Shown here: positions 1 through 10,912 of the stretch, one piece after another | Position numbering within the stretch: the stretch's first letter is position 1 | Layout: the number at the start of each line of letters is the position of its first letter | Origin: Zarea fungicola | Lineage: Eukaryota; Ascomycota; Sordariomycetes; Hypocreales; Cordycipitaceae | Direction: 5' to 3' | Length of the DNA: 56,644 nucleotides | NCBI GenBank assembly: GCA_900169235.1 | Contig: FWCC01000356.1 | Location: forward strand, 1 to 56,644 | Translations under genes and position numbers: made by a program | Notes under the pieces: generated by a model | The model's database searches: none | Told to the model about the DNA's origin: nothing | The model's input: the letters and a program-made list of their open reading frames with translations, nothing else

Positions 1-573
1 ATCTAACTAGCTATGAGGTCACTATGAGTTCCTATAGGGGTAGCTGTGAGATCCCTGTTGGCTCCACCTTGTATATAATGTACGCGGCGCAGTCGCGTAC
101 CTTCTAGCCAGGCCTGGGCCTGTGACATTAACTACGTTATATAATATAATAATAAAGTTTTCCTTATAATATAACTTAAATTCTATTAACTAGTGGCTTT
201 TATATCTATTAAGGATTAGGAGGTAATAGTGGCTTAAATTTAGTAGTTTTATATTATTATAAAAATATTTTAGCTAATCTAGGCCTTTTTTATTTATTAT
301 TTAACTATTTTCTAATATAAAAATAGCCTAAGTATAAGGTAATAAGCTATTTTTATATTAAGATAAGAGGTAGGTTTTAATAGTAATAATAATATATAGT
401 AGGAGAATACTACTAGCTATACTAATATACTAAATAACTATTATTTATATTTAATTTTTTAGTTATATTTTTTAACCTTTTTAATGCTTTTTTAATCTTA
501 TAACTATTATTTTTAAGCTTATTATACCTATTATAAAGCTAGTTTTATTAAAGTTATAAATATTTATATTTTA
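1..573. repeat. AT-rich, RIP-like transposon remnants
   Basis: Very TpA-rich sequence without usable reading frames. Bases around 180-570 resemble 3360-3740 inside the downstream Fot1-like copy B in the same (minus) orientation, so this appears to be a truncated third element. A sequence resembling the transposon end (cattaactacgttata) occurs near 128-143, possibly the terminus of a further decayed copy. The composition (C to T decay on both strands, TA-rich) is what RIP is known to leave; that RIP caused it is inference. Confidence 0.6.
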
Positions 574-2441
574 TAACGTGGTTAATAAGCGAGCCGCGCA
601 GATAAGCGAGTCGCGCACTAGACCAGGTTTTAACCATCTTTACTCTTAGTATCTAAATTACTTAATAATAATATATAGAAAACCTATTAAAAGAGGCACG
701 GGTTAATCTTACCCTTGGCGCTCTTAAAAAAAATACTAAACTCAGTATTAGAAAGGCTACAGCGATCTATAGTATGCCTACAATAACTATACGCGACCAA
801 CGCGACGGCCATATATTGCGACACAACTATACCCCTAATTTAAGGAAGCTTATAGATTTAGAGGAGAAGGCAATAGTAAAATACATTCTTTAGCTAGATT
901 CATAAGGGCTACCGCCCTAGTATACAAACATAGAAGATATAGCAAACTAACTGCTCACAGAACGCAATAGTGGACGCATTAGCGTGCGCTAGGCGAAAAA
1001 CCTTATATAATAACAACTAAAGCTTACTACGCGTTTTAAATAGAGATATAACTATTAAAGAGCTAAATATAAGAATCTAACTATTATTTATAGTTAGTTT
1101 AAGCTTTTATAGAATATAATTATAAAATATAGTATCTAAGAGTCTAATATCTATAACTTTAATAAGATTAGGTTTATAATAGGTCTTATCTTTATAGGAA
1201 TAGTCGTTATAAGCTCTAATTAAACTAGAAAAGTAAAAGCAATATAGCCTAGTAATAGGGAATAGGTTACTATAATATAGGGGGTTAATTCCTAAGGCTA
1301 GACAGTGCTATTATATATTATAGTAAAGGGCTAAAATCTCCTTATAACTTGGTTTAAAGATATATAACTACCTATAGATTAGCACATTAATATAAGCTTA
1401 AATGGCTAGACAATAAATAAAATTAGTATAGATTAAATATAGTATTTTTATAATTTTATAAAAGATTAAAAGGAGGGTGCTTACCGCCTCCTTATCCTTA
1501 ATAGCCATAAAAGTCACTACTTAACTAAATTTAAGCTCTACTACTAAGAGAATAATATTATTATACTATATATACCTATATATTCCTCTTATATACTCTA
1601 GCTTCTAGATATTAGTTATTTTAGTCTATTTAAAATAGCTTATAGGTAGTAAATTAAGCATCTTATAATAGTAAGCATTATATATATTACTAAGGAGGAC
1701 TTCTTCCCTATATTTTATTTAGCTTTCTATAACTCTATAATAAAAGAAAATATCTAAGGTGGTTTTAGAGGTACTAATATTATGCCTTTTAATCCTAAAA
1801 AGGTTATTTCTACTCTAGATCTTAAGTTTAAGACGCTAAGTCCTTTAAACTTATATCTAGGAATAATAGGGTCTTAGATTTTTAAAACACTAAGCAATGT
1901 AACTAAAGTAGTTACATAGACTTTAATTCTAAAAAAAAGAATAAGTAATTACCTAGCTAGCTCCTTAACTAAAACTCTTAAAGCGCTTAATAGTCTAGAG
2001 AAGGGTATAATAGCTATTATATATAAGGTTGTGTTTTTATAGGCTTAGGTTGGCGGCCTTAAGGCAGTAAATAAGCTAGTTAGTAAGCGCCAGCAAGCTA
2101 AAAAAACTAAACTATAAGTAAAAGGATTTCTTTTTATATAAAATATAAGAGACTTAAAGGAATAGATAGATATAGATATTTAGGTATAAGATAAAAGGAA
2201 GGCTTATAGCGGTTATAAGGCATGGGTTAAAACGCGTAGTTAGCAATGTAGTGTCTATAGCTAGAGTAGGCATAATGCGCGCACTTATACTATTAATATA
2301 GAAACTAATAATAAAGAGGATTCTAATTAGTTTTAAATGTTTTTTTATGCTTTAGTTGAATTATTAATGGTTAAAGGGTGAAGGGTCATGCCTAGTGCGC
2401 AACTCGCTTGTCTACGCGGCTCGCTTATTAACCACGTTATA
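574..2441 (+). mobile_element. Fot1/pogo-type DNA transposon, copy A, RIP-degraded
   Basis: An element of about 1.87 kb with terminal inverted repeats: the left end begins with ACGTGGTTAATAAGCGAG near 576 and the right end finishes with its complement near 2440, both next to TA. Reading plus from about 737, one frame gives a recognisable pogo/Fot1 transposase N-terminus (SIRKAT, RDQRDG, then NLRKLIDLEEKAIVKYIL) interrupted by several stops. Near 2240-2330 a decayed zinc-knuckle-like tail is visible (QCSVYS, RHNARTY) followed by an acidic end. Fot1 family elements are about 1.9 kb, have inverted termini and target TA, which agrees. The element cannot make transposase because stops are frequent. 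Confidence 0.8.
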
Positions 2442-2444
2442 TTA

Positions 2445-4311
2445 TAATGTGGTTAATAAGCGAGCGGGCCAGACAAGTGAGCAGGCTACTTTCCCTAACC
2501 CTTTACCCTTTAACTATTAATAATTTAACTATAATATAAAAAATCATTTAAAACTAATTATAATCCTCTTCCTTACTAGTTTCTATGTCTATTATATAAG
2601 TGCGCGTATTATATCTAGTCTGGCTATAGACACTATATTGCTGGCCGCGCGTTTTAATATATAGCTTGTGACCACTATAAGCCTTTATTTTATCTTATAC
2701 CTAAATATCTATATTTATCTACTCCTTTAACTCTCTTATATCTTATATAGAAAGTAAACTCTTTACTTATAGCCTAGTTTTTTTAGCCTACTAGCGCTTG
2801 CTAATTAGCTTATTAGCCTCCTTAAACCTATAGACTTAAGCGCATAAAAGGGCAACCTTATATATAATCACTACTACACCCCTCTTAAAACTCTTAAGTA
2901 TATTAAGAGTCTTAGTTAAGGAGCTAGTTAGGTGATTAGTTATTTGTTTTTTTAGAATTAAAGTCTATATAACTACCTTAGTTATATTACTTAGTGTTTT
3001 AGATACCTAAGACCTAGCTATTCTAGGATATAAGTTTTAAGGACTTAGCGTCTTAAACTTAAGATTTAGTATAGAAATAACCTTCTTAGGATTAAAAGGT
3101 ATAATACTAGTGCCCTAAAAACCACCTTATATATTTTCTTTTATTATTATATTATAAAATATATAATAAAATATAGGGAAGAAGTCCTTTTTTATAATAT
3201 ATATAATACTAGCCTTTATAAGATTCTTAATTTACTACTTATATACCTTTTTAAGGGGGCTAAAATAGCTAATATCTAGAGGTTAGAGTATATAAGAAGA
3301 ATATATAGGTATATAAAGTATAATAATTTTATTCTCTTAATAGTAAAGCTTAAATATAGTTAAATAGTGACTTTTATAGCTATTAAGGATAAGGAGGTAG
3401 TAAGTACCCTTAATTTAAGATTTTATAGAATTATAAAAGTATTTAATTTAATTAATACTAATTTTATTTATTATCTAGCTATTTAAGTTTATATTAATAT
3501 ACTAATCTATAGGTAATTATATATCTTTAAACTAAGTTAAGAGGAGTTTTTAGCCCTTTACTACTATATATAATAATACTATCTAGCCCTAGGAATTAAT
3601 TGCCTAAATTATAATAACCTATTCCCTATTTTTAGGCTATATTGCTTTTAGTTTTCTACTTTAATTTAAGCTTATAATAATTATTCTTATTATAATAAAC
3701 CCTATTATAAACCTAGTCTTATTAAAGTTAAAAATCTAAGATAGCTAAATACTATACTTTATAATTATATTCTCTAAGAGAGAAAACTAGCTATAAATAA
3801 TTATTAGATCTTTATATTTAGCTCTCTAATAGTTATATCTCTATTAAAAACATATAGTAAGCTTTAGTTATTATTATATAAGGTTTTTTGCCTAGTATAT
3901 ACTAATGCATTTACTATTATATTCTATAAGTAGAAGATTTGCTATATCTTCTATATTTATATACTAAGGAGGTAGCCCTTATAAATCTAGCTAAAGAATA
4001 TATTTTACTATTGCCTTCTCCTTTAAATTAATAAGCTTCTTTAAATTAGTAGTATAGTTGCGTTATGTGATCTAACTGTTGCATTGCGCCTATATAGTTG
4101 CGCGCGGCATACTATAGATCTTAGTAGCCTATTTAGAACTAAGTTTTAGGTCTTTTTTAAGAGCCTTAATAGTAAGGACTATCCTTGCCTCTTTTAAAAT
4201 ATTTTCTATTAAAGGTTATTGTATAAAGTTAATTCTAAGAGACTAGGTGGTAAAAACTATAAAAAGTGGCCTGCTCGCTTATCTGGCCCGCTCGCTTATT
4301 AACCACGTTAT
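2445..4311 (-). mobile_element. Fot1/pogo-type DNA transposon, copy B, RIP-degraded
   Basis: This is a diverged reverse-complement copy of the element just upstream. The sequence near 4090-4200 read on the minus strand matches the transposase start region of copy A, and 2560-2700 matches its C-terminal tail. It starts with TAATGTGGTTAATAAGCGAG near 2445 and ends with CTCGCTTATTAACCACGTTAT near 4290-4310. The two copies meet tail to tail with only a few bases between their termini, so 574-4311 forms a 3.7 kb imperfect palindrome. No intact frame survives. Confidence 0.8.
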
Positions 4312-5184
4312 ACCTATTTATTTATTATATATACTTTAACTATTAAATATTACTTATTTTTAGCTATTAAAATAAGTAACTATATAGTTAAGTAATTAGT
4401 AATCTAATATAAGCCTATATAATATATATTACTAAGGAGGAATTTCTACCTATATTTTATAATATATATAATATTATTATAATAAAGAAAAATATACTTA
4501 TAGGTTTCTATAGTACTAAAATTTAGCCTTTTAACCTAAGTTATATTATTTTATAATTAAATATAATATTATAAATGCCTTCCCCTCCTAGGACCTCTAA
4601 TAAACTTAACCTTCCCTAGCTTCTATAAATGCCTAATAACCTAATAGAGGCTTTATCTTATATAGAATATATTAAAAAAAAAAGATAAAAAGCTATTAGA
4701 GTAGCTTACTAGTAGAAATTATTAAGAGTTTAATATAAATATTAAAGTGCATAATAAAAGCTCTATAATAAATAGTTCTTTTATAAGATTAAGTTAAGGA
4801 CCTAGAGGTAGTAAATAAATAACTTTCCTAGTATTAATATATTAAAAAAGGCAGTTAAAGACTAAAGGATCTCTTACTCTAGAAGATAGAAAAAATTTAG
4901 CTACTTAATTATAGGTTAAGATTAGGAAAAAACGCACTATAGCTAAGGGTTCTAGTTAGCTAAAATGCAATAAATTACACTACTAGTAATGTAGTAATTA
5001 TAGTGAAATTAGCTATAATTTTAGAATATATAATAATAAAGTGGAAATTACTTCTTTAAAGGATTCTAATTAGATTTTATTAATTCTATTTAATTTTATT
5101 TTATTATAGTTGGCTATATACCTTAAGGTCATAAGAGGTGGCCCACTTGCCTATGTGGCCCGCTCATATGTGAACTACATTATA
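4312..5184 (+). mobile_element. truncated third Fot1-like copy
   Basis: The segment near 4430-4550 resembles bases 1690-1810 of copy A in the same orientation, including the word ACTAAGGAGGA. The right end at about 5139-5184 (gtggcccacttgcc, then gtgaactacattata) is a decayed version of the terminal repeat seen at 4265-4310. The 5-prime half is missing. Composition is AT-rich and TpA-rich as in the other copies. Confidence 0.65.
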
Positions 5185-6213
5185 TAGTAAACAATTAATA
5201 AACTAATAGTATAAAAATAATTATTAATTCTTTATAGCTTAAACGATATATTACATCTATTTTTTTTATTACCTATTAATTCTCTTATTTTGTGATTAAA
5301 TAGCAAAAGTGGAAGAATAAAATTCACTAGTAATATAGTGCAATTTTAGCTTAGCTGGCTTTATTAATAGACTTCTCCACTAGAAAAATATTTAAAAATG
5401 TATAAAATTAACTGTAATGAGTTTTAAGTACTAATACATTTAAAACAATTTATTATATACTTTTATCTCCTTTATTGGTATAGCTATTAGCTTTTAAAAA
5501 TAGGGCATTTTGGTGAAAAATGGGCGAGCGGAATCACCTACGACCCACTGGATATCTGGGCAGGCTTGCAATATTCCAACGCAGCTGCATTCGTGAGCGC
5601 GGTCTGTTTTCAGACAATACTCTAACAACAAGAGTGCGACGGGGAGCAAATGCTTGACTTTGCAATACTTATTTTAATATAGAGCTTGTTAATTTAGGAG
5701 AGATCTATACTGTTATAAATTTCAATGCCTTTTTATTGTATAAATATAAGTATCTATAATTAATGAAACTCAGTTGAAAAGACTAAACCGTTAACACCTT
5801 GTCCAGAAGTGCGCCCGCCTCATGGGAGTGGCTTACAGCGGTTTATTTAGTTAGTACTGATAGTTCACCCACCTATAGTTCCACCCCACTGTAGCTCCCA
5901 ACCACTTTGTGGCGTTTACCAAAGCTCAAGCACATGTGGCTGTTCAAAGTACTCAAATCACAAGGGTCAGTCTATCTGGTCACAACCTCTGGTCACTGAC
6001 GCTTCCCTCGGCCTCAACAAACTTGTGGCGAGGCTTTTCCAGGCACCCATTGCATCTTGTCAATCTGCTCGGCACTCCTCTAATATAAATTACGTACCCC
6101 TTGGCCGTTCTAGGGCATGCTAACTCCCACCGCTCCCCGTCTTCCCTGACTGCGATATTCAACTTCTGACCCCATTACCGACCTTCTCCTGGCAACGACC
6201 AAGCGACGACATC
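5185..6213. other. boundary from AT-rich island to gene-bearing DNA; SEY1 upstream region
   Basis: AT-rich, RIP-like composition continues to about 5,510, then the sequence becomes balanced. The last 700 bp must contain the SEY1 promoter and 5-prime leader. I see no gene or RNA here; a 60-codon minus-strand frame at 5980-6162 has no supporting feature. Confidence 0.5.
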
Positions 6214-9050
6214 ATGAACAACCACTTTTCCGCCGTCGGCGAAACGTCTGCCGACGGCAACTATGAGCATGGCGTCCAAGTTATTGACGGAGATAAGGAA
6301 TTCAAGTGCGTTTTCATTTAGTCCTCTCCTCGCCCCCGCGTGTGCGCATCGATAGCCCCGTCTGCTCTGGATGCGCCGGTGCCCGCGCCCAAAAGGTCTA
6401 GCAGCCCGACTGACCAGTATTCCGTACAACAGTACCAACATCAACGACTACCTCCGGGTAACTGATGTCGCTGACGCCGGATTCGACTACCACCTCATAT
6501 CCGTCTTTGGCTCCCAGTCTACCGGCAAGTCGACGCTACTCAACAACCTCTTTGGAACCGAGTTCGCCGTCATGTCCGAGACGGAGCGGCGCCAGACGAC
6601 CAAGGGTATATGGATGTCCAAGAATAAGCGCATTGACAGTGCCGGCAAGAAGATGGCCGAAAACATCCTCGTCATGGATGTCGAGGGTACCGACGGTCGC
6701 GAACGTGGCGAGGACCAGGACTTTGAACGAAAGAGCGCCCTCTTTGCGCTCGCCACCAGCGAAGTCCTGATTGTCAATATCTGGGAGCATCAGGTTGGTC
6801 TGTACCAGGGTGCCAACATGGGCCTCTTGAAGACCGTTTTCGAGGTCAACCTACAGCTGTTCCTCAAGGACAAGCAGTAAGCCTCCCTGCCCCTTTTAGT
6901 GTCCCCATGGCACCCGATATCACATAACTAACCCACAGTTTCAGATCTACCCCGCGATCTCTCCTCTTCTTCGTTATTCGAGACCACCTTGGAACGACGC
7001 CGCTCGTAAACCTCCAGACGACTTTGATTCAAGATTTGACTAAAATTTGGACCTCTATTTCAAAGCCGTCCGGCCTCGAGACTGCCAAGATTGAAGACTA
7101 CTTTGATTTTGGCTTCGCTGCTCTCCCCCACAAGATACTGCAGGCTGAAAAGTTTACCGAGGAGGTTGGCAAGCTCGGTGCGCGATTTGCGCCAGCACAG
7201 CGATCAGGCGCCAAGGGAACTCACGGCGACGAGGAGCTGCAGGGCGGCATTTTCCTTCCCGAATACCACCGCCGAATCCCAGCCGACGGCTTCTCCGTCT
7301 ACGCTGAGGGCATATGGGATCAGATCGTTCACAACAAGGACCTGGATCTGCCCACTCAACAGGAGCTCTTGGCGCAGTTCCGATGCGACGAAATCGCCAA
7401 GGAGGTCGTTGCGGCTTTCGACATCATTCTTGGACCCTTGGAAGAGAAACAAGTTGAGGCATCCAACCTCGGCAAAATTCTGGTGCTTCCCAACTTGGGT
7501 ATCACTGGCAGCGAGGCTCGCCAAAAGTGCGTCCACGCTTTCCAAACACAGGCAAGCCGCTACCACAAGAAGGTGTACAGCGAGAAGCGACTTGAACTAG
7601 AGAGCAAGATTGATATCCGACTCAAGACGCTGTACCTGGGTCAGTTAGCCTCTTCCCACAAGGGCGGTGTCACGGCGTTTACCGAAGCCGTTACCAATAG
7701 GGTCAAGGCTGGGCAGAAAGCCGGTGGTGGCTACGAGTTTGCCGAGATTGTGTCTACCGAAAAGGAAAAGGCGCTCAAGATCTTCAAGGTAGAAGCACAG
7801 AGCCTGGCCATCCAAGGTGTCCCATGGACCAACTTCAAGCCACAATACCAGCTCTACGAAACAGATCTCGATGAGGTCAGCGCCAAACTGCGCAAGGAAG
7901 AAATGCGACGCCTCGCCACTCGCGTGGAGCGTTGGGTCAAGTCCCGCCTCGGCGATGCAATCGGCCTCGAATTCAACAAGCTTGGATCTGGTAGAGGTGG
8001 ATCCGGCGCACCCGAAGAAGGCGAAAAGCCCAGCACCGAAAAGGATCTCTGGGATCGCATCTGGACTGTCTTTACCGGCATCGTTGGTGAGGCCGCCACC
8101 CGCTTCGTCGACCGCGCCAAGAGCTTCGACGCTAGCGAGGAAGAGGTCGTTATCGGCCTGTGGCGTTTGCGTCGCAAGAGCTGGGTTGGCCTACGAGAGA
8201 AGATTGAGGAAGAGGTTATGGAGGGCAACATTCTCCTGAAGCTTCGTGAGAACTTTGAAGACAAGTTCCGCTATGATGAGGCTGGTGTTCCACGCATCTG
8301 GCGCCCCACCGACGACATTGAAGGTGTATACACCAAAGCCAGAGAATCGACTCTCACTTTGATTCCGCTTCTCTCCCGTTTCCGCCTGTCCTCCACTTAT
8401 GCACCTCCTGATCTGGTGAGCTTCATTGGCCACCAGCCCACTGGTGTTGAGGCCGGTGATGAAGAGGATCTAGCCCCTATTGGCGGTGTCGATGAGGAGG
8501 AAGGCAAGAGCCTCGAGGAGGAAATGACCGTGTTGAGCGAGAGCAAGCGCCAAGACCTTGTTGTACGATTCAAAAAGACGGCTGATGGCGTCTACGTTGA
8601 GGCGAAGCGAGGAGCCATCGGCGGAGTTGCCCAGGTTCCCCTGTACTTTTATGGCATTCTTTTAGCACTTGGCTGGAACGAAATCTGGATGGGTAAGTTG
8701 CCTACTGCGAGATACTTATGCAACATCGTTAACTAACTTGACCTACAGTCCTTCGTAACCCCTTCCTATTTATTCTATTGCTTCTCATTGCTGGAGGCAC
8801 ATATGTTGCCTACACGCTGAACCTCCTCGGCCCCATGATGCAGATGAGCAATGCTGCCATGACACAGGGCATGGATATTGCCAAACAGTCGTTGCGCGAG
8901 TTCATTGCTAACTCGGACATGGCCCGCCAGGCCCTCGCGGTCCCAGCGGACCAGAACAAGTCGAGCGAGAGCATCAGCTTGGACGAGCTTGACAGCCGTG
9001 GTAAGAAGACGGCCAGTGCGAAGAAAGACGATGATGATGATGAAATTTGA
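6214..9050 (+). CDS. SEY1: Sey1/RHD3/atlastin-like ER membrane-fusion GTPase
   Basis: Dynamin-like GTPase that drives homotypic fusion of ER tubules. I infer four exons: 6214-6305, 6433-6876, 6939 (or 6945)-8692 and 8749-9050, giving about 861-863 residues, the usual family length. The start reads [11 protein letters not shown], close to the fungal family start. The G1 loop GSQSTGKST lies at residues 57-65, followed by the switch region ([10 protein letters not shown]), the [14 protein letters not shown]3 region and the FVIRD G4 motif. Near the C-terminus a hydrophobic hairpin ([13 protein letters not shown], then VAYTLNLLG) anchors the protein in the ER, and the tail ends in an acidic DDDDDEI stretch. 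The third exon has two possible acceptors 6 bp apart, changing the product by two residues. Confidence 0.93.
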
Positions 9051-9358
9051 AGCAGAAATTGGGGGGGTGATGGGACGGCGCTAGAAAACAAAGGGACTGT
9101 CGGGAAAAGCTGTTAGAATGCATTTCATGGGAGCCTACAGTTATTACTAGAAAGCGAAGGAATTATATGTAAATCGATGCCTTATGAAGAAATCGCTTCA
9201 ACTCTGTAATGAATAACATTAATGCCTAATGTGGTAGATTTTAACCGAGATCCCACAACGCCAGTCCTAAACTCCGTTTCCGAACTACAAGTACATGCTG
9301 CAACCTTTCATGCGTAAAACAAGCATTGTAAAAATAAATGACCCCGATGAAAATGCTG
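9051..9358. other. 3-prime regions between convergent SEY1 and RNase H2A genes
   Basis: A 308 bp gap between two convergent stop codons. It is moderately AT-rich with AATAA-like words (for example near 9330), as expected of overlapping 3-prime UTRs and polyadenylation signals. I see nothing else in it. Confidence 0.4.
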
Positions 9359-10384
9359 TTAGAATGCCTCCAGACCAGTAGGTGTGCCAAACCAATGCCC
9401 CAACTCATTCGTGTCCTTTTCGCCCGACACGAAAAAGTCCGTTACGCGGCTCGTTTCGCCGTCGTCATCGGCAGGCCACTCCACCTTGACACCGGCGCCT
9501 TTGGCCTCGAGCATGTCCTTTGCCGTGCCCCAGCTAAATCGGCATTCCGGGCCCCAGCCAAAGACGGGATGCATGTTGGCGCGCAGCCAGCCCGTGCAGC
9601 GGCCGTCAGACGGATACCCGGAGCCCCAGGCCATGTCGCCCTTGTCATCGACGTTGCCGTCTCCCTCGTGATCGGCCGGATCCTTGCGGTCTTCGTACAG
9701 GGCTTCGAGGGCCATGTCGCGGGTGACCTTGGCGCAGACCGACGCCGCGCTGACGCAGGCGTACAGGCTGTCGGCCTTTTTCGCGACCGTCACCCTGGCC
9801 GTGGGGAAGATGCGCTGCAGCTTGGCCTGGTAGGTGGCGGGCGGGCCGATGGTGTCGACGTAAATCTCCTGGACGTTGACGCCGCGCGCGTAGACGCCCT
9901 TGATGAGCTCGACGGTCGCGTCCATGGCCTGCGCGTTGAGGTTGTAGACGCCGACGGGCTTGAGCATGTTGGCGCCAATGTCGCGCGCGGAGAGGGCCGT
10001 CGTCGCCCAGCCGCACGTCTCGTGGAGGTCGGAGCCGGAATGGCACAGCGTCTCCATGAGGGATGTGCGCACAGCGGCGGTGAGGACCTTGCTGTCGTCA
10101 AAGTGGTGCGTCTCGCGGAGGAGAGCGTCGGAGTGGTCGATAGGCAGGTAGAAGACGCCGTAGACCATGGGGCCAAGGACGGGCCCGCGGCCAGCCTCGT
10201 CGACGCCGAGGCAGCATGGGATCGCAGAGGACGGGTTAGAAGGGTCCTGGGGCAGGAGAGATGGCGGTACGGGGGAGAAGTGCGAATAGGACTCGCCGAC
10301 AAGGAGCGGGTTGCTGTGGATGGACGGTGGGACAAAGACGGCAGTGTCGCCGTCCATGTTGGCGTCGTCGTGTGGGCCAGTCAT
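9359..10384 (-). CDS. RNH201: RNase H2 catalytic subunit A
   Basis: Nuclear type 2 ribonuclease H large subunit, which cuts RNA in RNA-DNA hybrids and starts ribonucleotide excision repair. Single exon, 341 residues. The type 2 signature VDEAGRGPVLGP is at residues 61-72, with catalytic D62 and E63; FDDSKVL follows at 95-101, then D177 in YVDTIGP and D205 in KKADSLYAC. The 28-residue spacing of the last two acids equals that of human RNASEH2A (D141/D169). An N-terminal extension of about 55 residues precedes the core. The gene is divergent from the CENP-C gene (528 bp apart) and convergent with SEY1. A long open frame on the opposite strand (9338-10474) is a shadow. Confidence 0.95.
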   Translation of the reverse strand: MTGPHDDANMDGDTAVFVPPSIHSNPLLVGESYSHFSPVPPSLLPQDPSNPSSAIPCCLGVDEAGRGPVLGPMVYGVFYLPIDHSDALLRETHHFDDSKVLTAAVRTSLMETLCHSGSDLHETCGWATTALSARDIGANMLKPVGVYNLNAQAMDATVELIKGVYARGVNVQEIYVDTIGPPATYQAKLQRIFPTARVTVAKKADSLYACVSAASVCAKVTRDMALEALYEDRKDPADHEGDGNVDDKGDMAWGSGYPSDGRCTGWLRANMHPVFGWGPECRFSWGTAKDMLEAKGAGVKVEWPADDDGETSRVTDFFVSGEKDTNELGHWFGTPTGLEAF

Positions 10385-10912
10385 GATGAAGGGTTCGAGT
10401 TTGACACGGGGACAGTACTAGACGTTGATATTTTGTGTAATTTCTTGCGTATAGACCTAATTGGCGGTCATTGATTGTCGTCGTCCTTTTTTGTAAAAGA
10501 TGTCTGAATGGCTTTAAACTGCCAGTCTTGAAGACGCGTTTTAGATCGTGGCACGCGTTAAAAAGCTCATGTCCACCCCACTGTACGATCCGCTGTAGCC
10601 CTCCCAAACGAGCGCTGGACTAGACGCCGGACAGCACATTCTGACAAGCTCAAAGCTCCACCATGTTGAACCTGCAAGGCTCCACACAACGTCAACACAT
10701 CACAACAGGCTTTGGCGCGTCGTCACGCTATCCGATACGGCATTGGGAATACGACAATAGGTTTACTTACCGAAACGGATTTGTGGCAAAACCTGATACT
10801 GAAATTTTTGATTGATTTTTGAGACCTTTTTTCCCAGCGCCAGCCAGTGCTGGTAGCCTGTGAATTGGTATACACAGGTAGCTCGCCTGTCTGAGCCTCC
10901 AGTTGTGTAGCT
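10385..10912. promoter_or_regulatory. shared promoter region of RNH201 and MIF2
   Basis: A 528 bp spacer between two divergently transcribed chromosome-maintenance genes; both core promoters and leaders must lie here. I cannot point to specific factor sites with confidence. Confidence 0.5.

Noticed and set aside
9338..10474. 378-codon plus-strand frame opposite RNase H2A
   Set aside because: Mirrors the codon pattern of the well-supported minus-strand gene; no domain recognised.
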